Assembly: GCA_036675565.1 (NCBI GenBank)
Contig: JAKFER010000131.1
Span: forward strand, 1 to 34,502
Reading direction: 5' to 3'
From: JACCYQ01 sp036675565
Lineage (GTDB): Bacteria > Bacteroidota > Bacteroidia > Chitinophagales > Chitinophagaceae
Length of the DNA: 34,502 nucleotides
Shown here piece after piece: positions 26,053 through 33,932 of the stretch. Made by a program: the position numbers and the translations under genes. The notes below the pieces were generated by a model. The model was not told the DNA's origin and made no database searches. It worked only from the letters and a program-made list of their open reading frames with translations. Position 1 is the first letter of the stretch, and every line of letters starts with the position of its first letter.

Positions 26053-26178
26053 TTACTTACCTTTTTCTGCTTCTGCTTTCTTTGGAGTGTTGGTGGCTGG
26101 TTTGTTGGCGGGTCTGCTTTTGCCAAATGAACCTTTTGCTATTTTACCCTTCTTTGTTTTTTTATCTCCTTTGCCCAT
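26053..26178 (-). CDS. 30S ribosomal protein bTHX (41 aa)
   Basis: A very short minus-strand gene: MGKGDKKTKKGKIAKGSFGK followed by SRPANKPATNTPKKAEAEKGK. The start MGKGDKKxxxGKIxxGxxGxxRP matches the small basic THX proteins annotated in Bacteroidota, named for Thermus Thx, which sits in the 30S head. It is highly basic (about one third Lys/Arg), with an Ala/Pro/Lys tail longer than the bare core. The start at 26178 is the only sensible ATG. It lies 61 bp beyond the HU terminator hairpin on the same strand, so it probably has its own promoter; TATATTT near 26200 is a weak candidate. Small size means confidence rests on the N-terminal pattern. Confidence 0.8.
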   Translation of the reverse strand: MGKGDKKTKKGKIAKGSFGKSRPANKPATNTPKKAEAEKGK

Positions 26179-26238
26179 GATTTATTTTTTAGTCGGTAAA
26201 TATAGTGAAATCACTTATAAACTTAGGTTAGTGTTTTT

Positions 26239-26271
26239 AAAATAAAAAGCTCCTGCACTTTGTACAGGAGC
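26239..26271 (-). terminator. Intrinsic terminator of the HU gene
   Basis: Read on the minus strand: GCTCCTG / CAGGAGC with a nine-base loop, then TTTTTATTTT. It lies 22 nt after the HU stop codon. Confidence 0.85.
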
Positions 26272-26293
26272 GTAATAAATTGAAAGGGCACAG

Positions 26294-26563
26294 TTAGATT
26301 TTTGAAGAAAGTTCTTTACCTGCTTTAAAGCGGGCAACTTTTCTTGCTTTGATCTTAATTACTTCACCAGTTTGAGGATTACGGCCATTACGGGCAGCAC
26401 GCTTAGAAACTGAAAAAGTACCAAAGCCAACCAAGGTAACTTTACCGCCACCTTTTAATGTTTTTGTTACGGCCTCAACAAATGAATCTACTGTAGCATT
26501 CGCTTGTGTTTTAGTAATTCCTGCATCATCAGCAATCTTACTGATTAATTCTGCTTTGTTCAT
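26294..26563 (-). CDS. hup: HU-family DNA-binding protein
   Basis: 89 aa, normal for HU. This nucleoid protein bends and compacts DNA as a dimer. The dimerisation helices read MNKAELISKIADDAGITKTQANATVDSF. GGGKVTLVGFGTFSVSKRAAR contains the conserved GFGTF turn, and the DNA-binding beta-arm carries RNGRNPQTGEVIKI with the Arg-Asn-Pro tip. The C-terminus is VARFKAGKELSSKI. A clear promoter upstream and a terminator downstream make it a single-gene unit. Confidence 0.96.
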   Translation of the reverse strand: MNKAELISKIADDAGITKTQANATVDSFVEAVTKTLKGGGKVTLVGFGTFSVSKRAARNGRNPQTGEVIKIKARKVARFKAGKELSSKI

Positions 26564-26597
26564 AGTGTGATAGTTTTTAAAGAATGTTTGTCTGCAA

Positions 26598-26627
26598 CAA
26601 ATTTAGACGGTTTTTCTAATCAACAAA
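26598..26627 (-). promoter_or_regulatory. Bacteroidota-type promoter of the HU gene
   Basis: On the minus strand: TTTG (26627-26624), 18-nt spacer, then TAAATTTG (26605-26598), matching TTTG / TAnnTTTG. Transcription would start near 26591, with a leader of about 28 nt. Confidence 0.7.
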
Positions 26628-26838
26628 ACATTTTTAAAGAAATTTTATACAATATATTAATTCGGAAATCCGCATTGGATAAGGATTTTAGCCGATTTCA
26701 CCAAATTATTTGCAATGATAACAATCAGTATATATCACCGAAACCCTTACCTGTAAAGGATTTCAGGTAGGGAGGTAATGAAATGCTGGCCTGCAAAGGT
26801 TTTTAATGCCATTAACTATAAATAAATCTTATCCACAG

Positions 26839-27180
26839 TTAGTTCACAATCTCCATAACCGTTGTAAAATACATCACACTCGTATTCCACTTATCAGAAA
26901 TTTTTTTGAGTTCCTGTTCAAGAAAATTTTCTTCAAACTGGTTGAATTTATAAATGGTCGATGCAAAATATTGAATGGCGAAAGTTTGTTCGTCCTGTTG
27001 ATTGTTGTTCATTAGTCTTAGTACCTGGTGCTTAATGAAACATCCTGTATCCATTATGCCGGGAATATGTTCCAGTTGAATCCAGGACAACCAGTCATCT
27101 AATAACTGTTTTTCAACCTGCATCGTAATATTATACAGGATGCCACTGTTGATTGCGGGCATTTCAACATCAAAAGCCAT
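26839..27180 (-). CDS. DUF4286 family protein
   Basis: 113 aa from the ATG at 27180, which overlaps the stop of exodeoxyribonuclease III by one base (TAATG). A TTG ten codons upstream is also in frame but would need a larger overlap, and the ATG at 27162 (MPAINSGILYNI) is another option. The sequence follows the DUF4286 pattern: ILYNITMQVEKQLLDDWLSW, IQLEHIPGIMDTGCF, YFASTIYKFNQFEENF, and MYFTTVMEIVN at the end. It is small and cytoplasmic, with a ferredoxin-like layout suggested by alternating strand and helix segments. Function is unknown. Coupling to xth may reflect shared expression rather than shared function. Confidence 0.75.
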   Translation of the reverse strand: MAFDVEMPAINSGILYNITMQVEKQLLDDWLSWIQLEHIPGIMDTGCFIKHQVLRLMNNNQQDEQTFAIQYFASTIYKFNQFEENFLEQELKKISDKWNTSVMYFTTVMEIVN

Positions 27181-27947
27181 TATATTTTTATTTTTAAGTA
27201 AACCGGGCAATGATCACTGTGTTTCACTTCCGGCAAAATTTCTGCATCTGCTAATTGGGCTTTCATGGGCTGGGTAACATTTATATAATCAATTCGCCAT
27301 CCTTTATTATTTAATCGTACGGAGGGAAAACGCTGCGTCCACCAGGTATAACGGTGAGGCTCAGGGTGAAATTCACGAAAGGTATCAATCCAGCCATCCG
27401 CAAATAATTTATCCATCCATGCTCTTTCTTCGGGAAGAAACCCGGTTGATTTTTTATTTCCTTTCGGATCATGAATGTCAATTTCTTTGTGAGCGATATT
27501 ATAATCGCCACATAAAATAATTTTTGGTGATTTTTTTCTTTCTTTTTTCAGGTAAGTGAAAAATTCGTCCAGCCAGCGGTATTTAAATTGCTGTCTTTCA
27601 TCCCCGGAAGTTCCGGAAGGGAAATAGGCATTGATAAGTCTTATATCACCAAAAAATAATTGAATGATCCGGCCTTCATCATTGCTTACCTGGTCATGGT
27701 TGCCATACAAAACTTTGTCAGGTTTTATTTTTGAAAAAACGGCAACACCACTATAACCTTTTTTTTGAGCCGCATACCAGTAACCTGTATAACCAAGATC
27801 CGTAATAGGTGCAAAATCAACATTAGATTCTTCAGCTTTTGTTTCCTGGATGCAGATAACATCTGCAGGGTCTGTTTTCAACCAGTCAATAAATCCTTTT
27901 TTGATGGCGGCCCTGATTCCATTAACGTTATATGATATAATGCGCAT
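27180..27947 (-). CDS. xth: Exodeoxyribonuclease III (AP endonuclease)
   Basis: 255 aa, normal for the ExoIII/Xth family. It cleaves at abasic sites and has 3'-5' exonuclease/phosphatase activity in base excision repair. Catalytic motifs are in order: ISYNVNGIRA (Asn7), ICIQETKAEE (metal-binding Glu), GYSGVAVFSK, INAYFPSG, CGDYNIAHKEIDIHDP (Asp/Asn pair), NNKGWRIDYINV, and SDHCPVYLKI (final Asp-His). All key residues are present. Its stop overlaps the start of the DUF4286 gene, so the two are translationally coupled. It is divergent from the LOG-family gene with 87 bp between the starts. Confidence 0.95.
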   Translation of the reverse strand: MRIISYNVNGIRAAIKKGFIDWLKTDPADVICIQETKAEESNVDFAPITDLGYTGYWYAAQKKGYSGVAVFSKIKPDKVLYGNHDQVSNDEGRIIQLFFGDIRLINAYFPSGTSGDERQQFKYRWLDEFFTYLKKERKKSPKIILCGDYNIAHKEIDIHDPKGNKKSTGFLPEERAWMDKLFADGWIDTFREFHPEPHRYTWWTQRFPSVRLNNKGWRIDYINVTQPMKAQLADAEILPEVKHSDHCPVYLKIKI

Positions 27948-28034
27948 GATTATTTAAAAGTGGCAAGTTAATCCTTTGTACAGGAAGGCTTATCTTCAAA
28001 ACCCTATTTTTATGTATAAAATTATAACCTGAAC

Positions 28035-28766
28035 ATGGAAACGCAGAAGCATATTATTCCACCCAAGTCGCATGTATATCTTGAAGGACCTAAGGACCGC
28101 GGATATGAACTGGCATTTGCCTGGCGTGTATTTAAACAATTTATAAAAGGATTCAGGGCTTTACACTTTGTTGGTCCCAGCATTACCGTTTTTGGCTCTG
28201 CAAGATTTAAAGAAGATCATGAGTATTATAAAGCAGCCAGGTTGATGGGTAAAAGAATATCAGATCTTGGTTTTGCCGTAATGACCGGCGGTGGCCCGGG
28301 TATTATGGAAGCAGCCAACCGGGGAGCCTTTGAAAATGGAGGTAAATCAGTGGGTTGTAACATTCAGTTACCCTTTGAACAGGAAGGAAATCGTTACACG
28401 CAAACGGCAATCACTTTCGAACATTTTTTTGTGCGTAAAGTGTTGCTTACAAAATACAGTTATGCATTTATTATCATGCCTGGCGGGTTTGGTACGATGG
28501 ATGAATTTTTTGAAACCATCACATTGATTCAAACCAAAACAGTTACAAATTTTCCCATTGTGCTTTTTGGTAAATCATTTTTTGAACCTTTGATGGAAAT
28601 GATCGATGCGATGTCAAAAGCAGGAACCATTTCCAAGGAGGATCTTTCACTGGTACTGTTAACCGATGATGTTGAAGAAGCCATTGCTCACATTAGAACG
28701 TATGTAACTGAAAATTATAAAATTCTTCCACGCAGAAAATTGTGGTGGTTGTTAGAAAGGAAATGA
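28035..28766 (+). CDS. LOG-family protein (putative nucleotide 5'-monophosphate phosphoribohydrolase)
   Basis: 243-aa cytoplasmic Rossmann-fold protein of the LOG/TIGR00730 family. The signature pair is present: GGGPGIMEAANRGA (about residues 82-95) and PGGFGTMDEFFE (about 152-163), whose Arg/Glu residues bind the nucleotide in known members. Family members release base from nucleoside 5'-monophosphates (cytokinin-activating LONELY GUY in plants; PpnN-like in bacteria). The first ~45 residues (KSHVYLEGPKDRGYELAFAWRVF) are an extension common in Bacteroidota homologues. The exact substrate is not evident. It is 107 bp before the HAD gene on the same strand. Confidence 0.88.
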   Translation: METQKHIIPPKSHVYLEGPKDRGYELAFAWRVFKQFIKGFRALHFVGPSITVFGSARFKEDHEYYKAARLMGKRISDLGFAVMTGGGPGIMEAANRGAFENGGKSVGCNIQLPFEQEGNRYTQTAITFEHFFVRKVLLTKYSYAFIIMPGGFGTMDEFFETITLIQTKTVTNFPIVLFGKSFFEPLMEMIDAMSKAGTISKEDLSLVLLTDDVEEAIAHIRTYVTENYKILPRRKLWWLLERK

Positions 28767-28873
28767 TTCTGTTTTTAAATATCTATGTGGTACCATTAAT
28801 AACGATGGTTTTACAAAATACAATAGGACCTTATTATTGGGAAAATTAATTTACAAATAAATTTCATGTAGAA

Positions 28874-29491
28874 ATGAATAATCAAAAAATTGACACTATC
28901 ATCTGGGACCTGGGCGGCGTATTGATCGACTGGAATCCTGCTTATGTATTTGATAAGTTCTTTGATGATGCAGAAAAAACTAAATATTTTTTTGATAACA
29001 TTTGTACCAGTGACTGGAATGAAGAGCAGGATGCAGGTCGGTTGATTACAGAAGCTACCGAAGAGTTGGTAAACAAACACCCAAATTGGGAGGAAGCCAT
29101 TCGTGCCTATTATGGCAGATGGACGGAAATGCTTGGCGGCCCGATACAAGAAACGGTAGATATTTTCAGGGAATTAAAAGAAACAACAAATTTGAAATTT
29201 TATGCGCTGACTAACTGGAGTGGTGAGCTTTTCCCGGTTGCATTGGAACGCTATGATTTTTTGCATTGGTTTGACGGTCGCTTGGTTAGTGGTGATGAAA
29301 AAACAAGAAAACCATTCCGGGAAATTTACCAGCTTATTCTAGATCGTTTTAATATTGAACCAACCCAGGCATTATTTATTGATGATAATTTGCGCAATAT
29401 AAAAGCCGCTGAGCCTTTTGGATTGCATACAATTCATTTTAAAGATCCCCAACAATTAAGAGAAACTTTGTCCGGTAAAGGATTGTTATAA
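28874..29491 (+). CDS. HAD-superfamily hydrolase (YihX-like phosphatase)
   Basis: 205 aa. HAD motif I is IIWD12LGGVLIDWNP, where D12 is the nucleophile and the usual second Asp is Gly14, as in the YihX/2-haloacid-dehalogenase-like branch. Motif II is FYALTNWS, motif III includes DEKTRKPFREIYQLIL, and motif IV is ALFIDDNLRNIKAA. The helical cap lies between about residues 20 and 90. E. coli YihX acts on alpha-glucose 1-phosphate; whether this enzyme does is unknown. It is convergent with the downstream metH gene, and a hairpin lies between them. Confidence 0.85.
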   Translation: MNNQKIDTIIWDLGGVLIDWNPAYVFDKFFDDAEKTKYFFDNICTSDWNEEQDAGRLITEATEELVNKHPNWEEAIRAYYGRWTEMLGGPIQETVDIFRELKETTNLKFYALTNWSGELFPVALERYDFLHWFDGRLVSGDEKTRKPFREIYQLILDRFNIEPTQALFIDDNLRNIKAAEPFGLHTIHFKDPQQLRETLSGKGLL

Positions 29492-29541
29492 CAATACTGC
29501 AATGAATTTGTAATTAAAATAACTAACAGTCATCAGTAAAC

Positions 29542-29568
29542 TAAAAGCGAAGATCAACTTTGCTTTTA
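29542..29568. terminator. Probable bidirectional terminator between HAD gene and metH
   Basis: TAAAAGCGAAG / CTTTGCTTTTA (one G-U pair) with loop ATCAA, centred between convergent genes and 11 nt from the metH stop codon. The flanking U-tracts are weak, so confidence is moderate. Confidence 0.6.
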
Positions 29569-29578
29569 TCGTTTCAAA

Positions 29579-32281
29579 TTATTCCAAAACAGGTCGCAGC
29601 CATCTTTCCATATCATCGGCCGGCATTTGTTTTCTCTCCGTGTAGTCTGCTAACTGGTCTTTGCCGATTTTACCAACACCAAAGTATTTGCTTTCAGGAT
29701 GACTAAAATACCAGCCGCACACTGAAGCAGCAGGATACATAGCCAGTGATTCTGTTAATTCGATGCCGGCATTTTCTTTTGCATTTAATAATTTGAATAA
29801 TTTATATTTTTCTGTGTGATCAGGACAAGCTGGATAACCTGGTGCAGGCCTGATGCCCTGGTAACATTCTTTTACCAGTTCTTCATTGCTTAAGTTTTCA
29901 TCCCTTACATAACCCCAAAATTCCTTTCTCACTTTTTCATGTAACAGTTCTGCAAAGGCTTCTGCCAACCGGTCCGTAAGGGCCTGTAGCATGATCTTAT
30001 TGTAGTCGTCATGATTTTCAATAAACTTTTTTAAATGCGGTTCAATACCATGAATACTGACTGCAAATGCACCCAAATGATCTTTTTTACCAGTGGAAGC
30101 AGGAGCTATAAAATCAGTTAATGAAATATTTGGCTGCCCGGCCACTTTTTTTATTTGTTGACGCAACGACTGCAATTGTATACTTTCTTCACCTGTATTT
30201 ACTTCAATGGTATCATCATCAATCGCATTTGCTTCCCATAGGCCAATGACTCCTTTGGCCTGCACCCATTTTTCTTCTATGATCTGTTGCAATAACTTCC
30301 TGGCATCATTATAAAGTTTGGTGGCTTCTGCACCAATAACTTCATCGCTTAAAATTTGCGGAAACTTTCCATGCATTTCCCACGCTATAAAAAATGGTTG
30401 CCAATCCAGGTATTTGGCAATTTCTTTTAAATCATAATCAACAAAGGTTTTAACCCCTTTCATTGCAGGTGCTGGGGGAATATAATTTCCCCAGTCAATT
30501 TTTACTTTATTTTTTTTGGCTTCTGAATAGCTCAGGTATTGTTTGATGGATTTTTTCTTATTGAAGTCTTCCCTCAATTTTTTATATTCTATACTGATGT
30601 TATCCAGGAAATTGGATTTAAGCTCTTTATTCAATAAACTACCGGCAACGCTTACACTACGTGATGCATCCTGCACGTGAACCACACCGTGATCATATTG
30701 CTGCGCAATTTTAATAGCGGTATGCATTCTAGATGTAGTGGCGCCACCAATCATTAACGGCTTTGTCATTCCCCTTCTTTTCATTTCGTGGGCCACATGA
30801 ACCATTTCGTCAAGAGAAGGGGTTATCAATCCACTGAGCCCAATGATGTCTGCTTTTTCTTTTTCTGCTGTATCCAGTATTTTATCGGCAGAAACCATCA
30901 CTCCCAGGTCCACCACATCATACCCGTTACAACCTAAAACAACACCAACAATATTTTTACCTATGTCGTGTACATCTCCTTTTACAGTGGCCAGTAAAAT
31001 TTTGGCAGCACCTGCACCTTCTTCATTTTCCGTACCGGCTGCAATGTGTGCCAACCTGCGATCTTCCTTTTCCTGTTCAATAAATGGGGTAAGTACGGCC
31101 ACACTTTTTTTCATCACCCTGGCACTCTTTACCACCTGCGGTAAAAACATTTTGCCACTTCCAAACAAGTCACCCACTACATTCATTCCATTCATCAGCG
31201 GACCTTCAATAACATCTAAAGGTTTTGGATATTTCTGTCTTGCTTCTTCCGTATCTGCTTCAATATAATCGGTTATACCATTTACCAGCGAATGTGTTAA
31301 CCTTTCTTCCACCGATCCCTGTCTCCAGGCTTCGTTTTTTACTTCTCCCTTTTCTTTGGCTTTTACTGTTTCGGCAAAGGATAATAATCTTTCGGTGGCA
31401 TCATCCCGGCGATTCAGTATAACGTCTTCGCATAGTTCTTTTAATTGTGGTTCTATCTGGTCGTAAACAATCAATTGCCCTGCATTAACAATTCCCATAT
31501 CCATACCAGCTTTGATGGCATGGTAAAGAAATACGGCATGCATGGCTTCTCTAACGGGTTCGTTACCCCGAAAAGAAAAGGAAACATTGCTTACACCACC
31601 GCTTACTTTAGCTAATGGCATTTTTTGTTTGATTTCTCGCGTGGCTTCTATAAAATCAACGCCATAATTATTATGTTCTTCTATGCCAGTTGCAATGGCA
31701 AATATGTTTGGATCGAAAATGATATCCTGCGGATCATAGCCAACCTGCTCCGTTAATATTTTATAAGCTCTTTCACAGATCTCTACTTTTCTTTCTTTGG
31801 TGTCTGCTTGTCCTTTTTCATCAAAGGCCATTACGATAACGGCTGCACCAAAACGCTGGCATATTTTGGCTTGTTCAATAAATTTTTCTTCTCCTTCTTT
31901 CATGGAGATGGAGTTAACGATGCATTTTCCCTGCACACATTTCAACCCGGCTTCGATAATAGAAAATTTTGATGAGTCGATCATGACCGGGATTTTCGCA
32001 ATATCCGGTTCTGCCTGTAATAAATTGAGAAAGGTGGTCATTGCTTTTTCACCATCCAACAGTGCATCATCCATATTTACATCCAGGATCTGGGCTCCGC
32101 TTTCAACCTGCTGGCGGGCTACACTCAATGCTTCTTCATAGTTGTTGGAACGGATCAACCTGGCAAATTTTTTTGATCCTGTCACATTGGTGCGTTCCCC
32201 AACATTTACAAAATTACTTTCGGGCCGGATGACCAATGGTTCCAGTCCGGAAAGTTTTAAGTATGGTTTGATTTTATTCAT
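29579..32281 (-). CDS. metH: Methionine synthase, folate/cobalamin/activation subunit (split MetH, C-terminal part)
   Basis: 900 aa, holding every MetH domain except the homocysteine-binding one. The pterin-binding domain comes first (about 1-300: FVNVGERTNVTGSKKFARLI, QILDVNMDDALLDG, PVMIDSSKFSIIEAGLKC). Next are the cobalamin cap and Rossmann domains (about 310-560), with the cobalt-ligating His438 in GDVHDIGKNIVGVVLGCNGY and then GLSGLITPSLDEM and IGGATTSRMHTAIK. The AdoMet reactivation domain follows (about 580-900) with GIRPAPGYPACPDHTEK. The start MNKIKPYLKLSGLEPLVI sits at the natural linker between homocysteine and folate domains. Together with the 335-aa partner this equals a complete MetH (~1230 aa), so this is a two-gene split rather than a truncation. 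Confidence 0.96.
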   Translation of the reverse strand: MNKIKPYLKLSGLEPLVIRPESNFVNVGERTNVTGSKKFARLIRSNNYEEALSVARQQVESGAQILDVNMDDALLDGEKAMTTFLNLLQAEPDIAKIPVMIDSSKFSIIEAGLKCVQGKCIVNSISMKEGEEKFIEQAKICQRFGAAVIVMAFDEKGQADTKERKVEICERAYKILTEQVGYDPQDIIFDPNIFAIATGIEEHNNYGVDFIEATREIKQKMPLAKVSGGVSNVSFSFRGNEPVREAMHAVFLYHAIKAGMDMGIVNAGQLIVYDQIEPQLKELCEDVILNRRDDATERLLSFAETVKAKEKGEVKNEAWRQGSVEERLTHSLVNGITDYIEADTEEARQKYPKPLDVIEGPLMNGMNVVGDLFGSGKMFLPQVVKSARVMKKSVAVLTPFIEQEKEDRRLAHIAAGTENEEGAGAAKILLATVKGDVHDIGKNIVGVVLGCNGYDVVDLGVMVSADKILDTAEKEKADIIGLSGLITPSLDEMVHVAHEMKRRGMTKPLMIGGATTSRMHTAIKIAQQYDHGVVHVQDASRSVSVAGSLLNKELKSNFLDNISIEYKKLREDFNKKKSIKQYLSYSEAKKNKVKIDWGNYIPPAPAMKGVKTFVDYDLKEIAKYLDWQPFFIAWEMHGKFPQILSDEVIGAEATKLYNDARKLLQQIIEEKWVQAKGVIGLWEANAIDDDTIEVNTGEESIQLQSLRQQIKKVAGQPNISLTDFIAPASTGKKDHLGAFAVSIHGIEPHLKKFIENHDDYNKIMLQALTDRLAEAFAELLHEKVRKEFWGYVRDENLSNEELVKECYQGIRPAPGYPACPDHTEKYKLFKLLNAKENAGIELTESLAMYPAASVCGWYFSHPESKYFGVGKIGKDQLADYTERKQMPADDMERWLRPVLE

Positions 32282-32299
32282 GTTTTATCTCGATTTTTT

Positions 32300-32324
32300 G
32301 CCACGAAGGCGCAAAGGCACAAAG
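32300..32324 (+). repeat. Left inverted-repeat arm of the GxxExxY cassette
   Basis: Starts GCCACGAAGGCGCAAAG and is built of CACAAAG/CGCAAAG-like heptads, with repeats continuing to 32334 (GAGGCGCTAAG). It pairs with 32893-32917. Confidence 0.65.
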
Positions 32325-32441
32325 AGGCGCTAAGATTTCTGGGTTAATGTTTTAATTACTTTCATTCTTTATGTCCTTATTGCCGTCATAATTATTCATT
32401 TTTAATTTGCCACGCAGCACAAAGCTTTTTTAGCACATTTA

Positions 32442-32831
32442 TTAAGTAAGAATTCTTCTATTTATTCCTTCTTTAATTAATGGAACCGTAAAGTTTATGA
32501 TGTACCCAAGATTCTTATTTGTAAGTTTTAAATAAGATAATAATTGAGCCTCTCAAACAGGATGATAATTTTCCTGAGCTTTTAATTCTACAATCACTAA
32601 TTGGTCAACAAGTATATCCAATCTAAGTCCTTCAGGAAATTTCAGGTCATCGTAAATGATGGGCACTTTTTGTTGTGTAACAAAAGGGATATTTCTTTTA
32701 GATAACTCATAACAAAAACATGCTTCATAAACTTTTTCCAATAATCCCGGACCTAAAGCTCTATGAATTTGAAAAGCAATATCTACTATTTGCTTTCCCA
32801 GCCATTCTTCATGTTTTGTAAGTTCTTTCAT
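32442..32831 (-). pseudogene. GxxExxY family protein, interrupted by one in-frame TGA
   Basis: The reading frame covers 130 codons. It has 92 residues, then TGA (32553-32555), then 36 more residues with clear family similarity (EAQLLSYLKLTNKNLG, YIINFTVPLIKEGINRR) to a TAA. GxxExxY proteins are usually about 125 aa, so the TGA looks like a nonsense mutation at the codon normally before EAQLL. The name motif is G29-L-L-E-K-V-Y35. PD-(D/E)xK nuclease-like residues are D72 and E82-L-K84. The family's function is not established; its fold suggests a nuclease relative. The nuclease-like residues lie before the stop, so a truncated product is conceivable. It lies inside an inverted-repeat unit between the metH genes. 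Confidence 0.85.
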
Positions 32832-32892
32832 ATTTATATTGCCGCTAAGGTTTTAAGAATTAATGTCTGATAACTTTCTATTCTTTGTGATA

Positions 32893-32917
32893 CTTTGTGT
32901 CTTAGCGTCTTTGTGGC
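32893..32917 (-). repeat. Right inverted-repeat arm of the GxxExxY cassette
   Basis: On the minus strand it starts GCCACAAAGACGCTAAG, then ACACAAAG; similarity to the left arm is 21 of 25. Further CACAAAG copies run to 32883. Confidence 0.65.
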
Positions 32918-32924
32918 CATTTTT

Positions 32925-33932
32925 TTATAATTGCATTTCAAGTACAGGCAATTCCCTGGGTTTAATTTTTTTAACGGCATCTGAAATATGACGGATATGC
33001 TCAGGTGTAGTTCCGCAACAACCACCAACAATGTTGACAAAACCTTCTTTGGCCCAGTCTTCTAAAAAGTGTGCGGTTTCTTCCGGTTGTTCATCATATT
33101 CACCCATAGCATTTGGAAGTCCCGCATTAGGATATGCCGAAGTAAAGCAACTGGCAATCTGGCTCAGTTCTTCAATATGCGGTCGCATTTCTTTGGCACC
33201 CAATGCGCAATTCAATCCTACACTAATGGGGTGCGCATGCTGAATAGAAGTATAAAATGCTTCGAGTGTCTGACCACTTAATGTGCGACCAGATGCATCC
33301 GTGATCGTTCCACTGATCATGATCGGAAGAGAGTGGGGGGCTGCCTTAATTGCATAAATCGCTGCCTTTGCATTTAAAGTATCGAAAATCGTTTCAATCA
33401 ATAACAGATCTGTACCTCCATCTATTAATCCTTTTACCTGCTCTGAATATGCTTCAACGGCTTCATCAAAACTGAGTGCACGAAAACCTGGATTGTTTAC
33501 ATCGGGCGACAATGACAGTGTTTTATTCATCGGGCCAATTGCGCCTGCAACAAATTTGGGTTCATCAGCCTGTTCGGGATGTTTAACTCTGAATTCCTGA
33601 ATAGCTTCTTTGGCAATACGAGCCGCCGCCACATTAATTTCATAGGAAAGATCCTGCATCTGGTAATCTGCTAAGGATACACGTTGTGCATTGAATGTAT
33701 TGGTTTCAATAATATCAGCGCCTGCTTCCAGGTACTGCAAATGAATTTCTTTGATGATCTGCGGCTGCGTTAAACATAAAAGATCGTTATGGCCTTTTAT
33801 ATCAGTTGGCCAGTCTTTAAAACGCTCTCCGCGATAATCGGCTTCGGTTAAATGATAACGCTGGATCATGGTACCCATGGCTCCATCGATTACCAGTATG
33901 CGCTTTTTCAATTCTTGTTGAATCGTATTCAT
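32925..33932 (-). CDS. metH: Homocysteine S-methyltransferase subunit (split MetH, N-terminal part)
   Basis: 335 aa, equal to the N-terminal homocysteine-binding domain of cobalamin-dependent methionine synthase. Landmarks: ILVIDGAMGTMIQRYHLTEADYRGERF at the start, HLQYLEAGADIIETNTFNA, GAIGPMNKTLSLSPDV, DLLLIETIFDTLNAKAA and ISGTITDASGRTLSGQT. The three zinc-ligating cysteines are C242 (GLNCAL) and C305-C306 (GGCCGTT). It ends in KKIKPRELPVLEMQL, exactly where full-length MetH passes into the folate domain. The second metH gene lies 643 bp downstream, with the GxxExxY cassette between; without the cassette the gap would be about 25 bp. Upstream is a leader of up to 270 nt with several dyads. 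The two products presumably work together. Confidence 0.95.
   Translation of the reverse strand: MNTIQQELKKRILVIDGAMGTMIQRYHLTEADYRGERFKDWPTDIKGHNDLLCLTQPQIIKEIHLQYLEAGADIIETNTFNAQRVSLADYQMQDLSYEINVAAARIAKEAIQEFRVKHPEQADEPKFVAGAIGPMNKTLSLSPDVNNPGFRALSFDEAVEAYSEQVKGLIDGGTDLLLIETIFDTLNAKAAIYAIKAAPHSLPIMISGTITDASGRTLSGQTLEAFYTSIQHAHPISVGLNCALGAKEMRPHIEELSQIASCFTSAYPNAGLPNAMGEYDEQPEETAHFLEDWAKEGFVNIVGGCCGTTPEHIRHISDAVKKIKPRELPVLEMQL

Larger units (their letters stand above)
32300..32917. mobile_element. Candidate inverted-repeat cassette carrying a GxxExxY gene
   Basis: About 620 bp bounded by imperfect inverted repeats. The left arm is 32300-32324 (GCCACGAAGGCGC...) and the right arm, read on the minus strand, is 32917-32893 (GCCACAAAGACGC...). 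They match at 21 of 25 positions; lower similarity extends to about 35 nt. A partial third copy (GCCACGCAGCACAAAG) is at 32409-32424. The unit begins 19 bp before one metH gene and ends 7 bp after the other. ATTTTTT occurs beside both ends (32293-32299 and 32919-32925), a possible but low-complexity target duplication. There is no transposase, so any mobility would need help in trans. Calling it mobile is inference. Confidence 0.5.

Noticed and set aside
26567..26770. 67-codon plus-strand frame upstream of HU
   Set aside because: It overlaps the HU promoter region antisense, has no recognisable domain and reads like AT-rich noise.
26829..26837. Perfect DnaA-box sequence TTATCCACA
   Set aside because: A single copy beside the DUF4286 stop codon, with no cluster of boxes, no AT-rich unwinding region with repeats and no dnaA or dnaN nearby, so it is not evidence of an origin.
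32553..32555. TGA in the GxxExxY gene as selenocysteine or recoded sense codon
   Set aside because: No selenocysteine element was evident, the family has no Cys at this place, and neighbouring genes use ordinary stops. A nonsense mutation is simpler.
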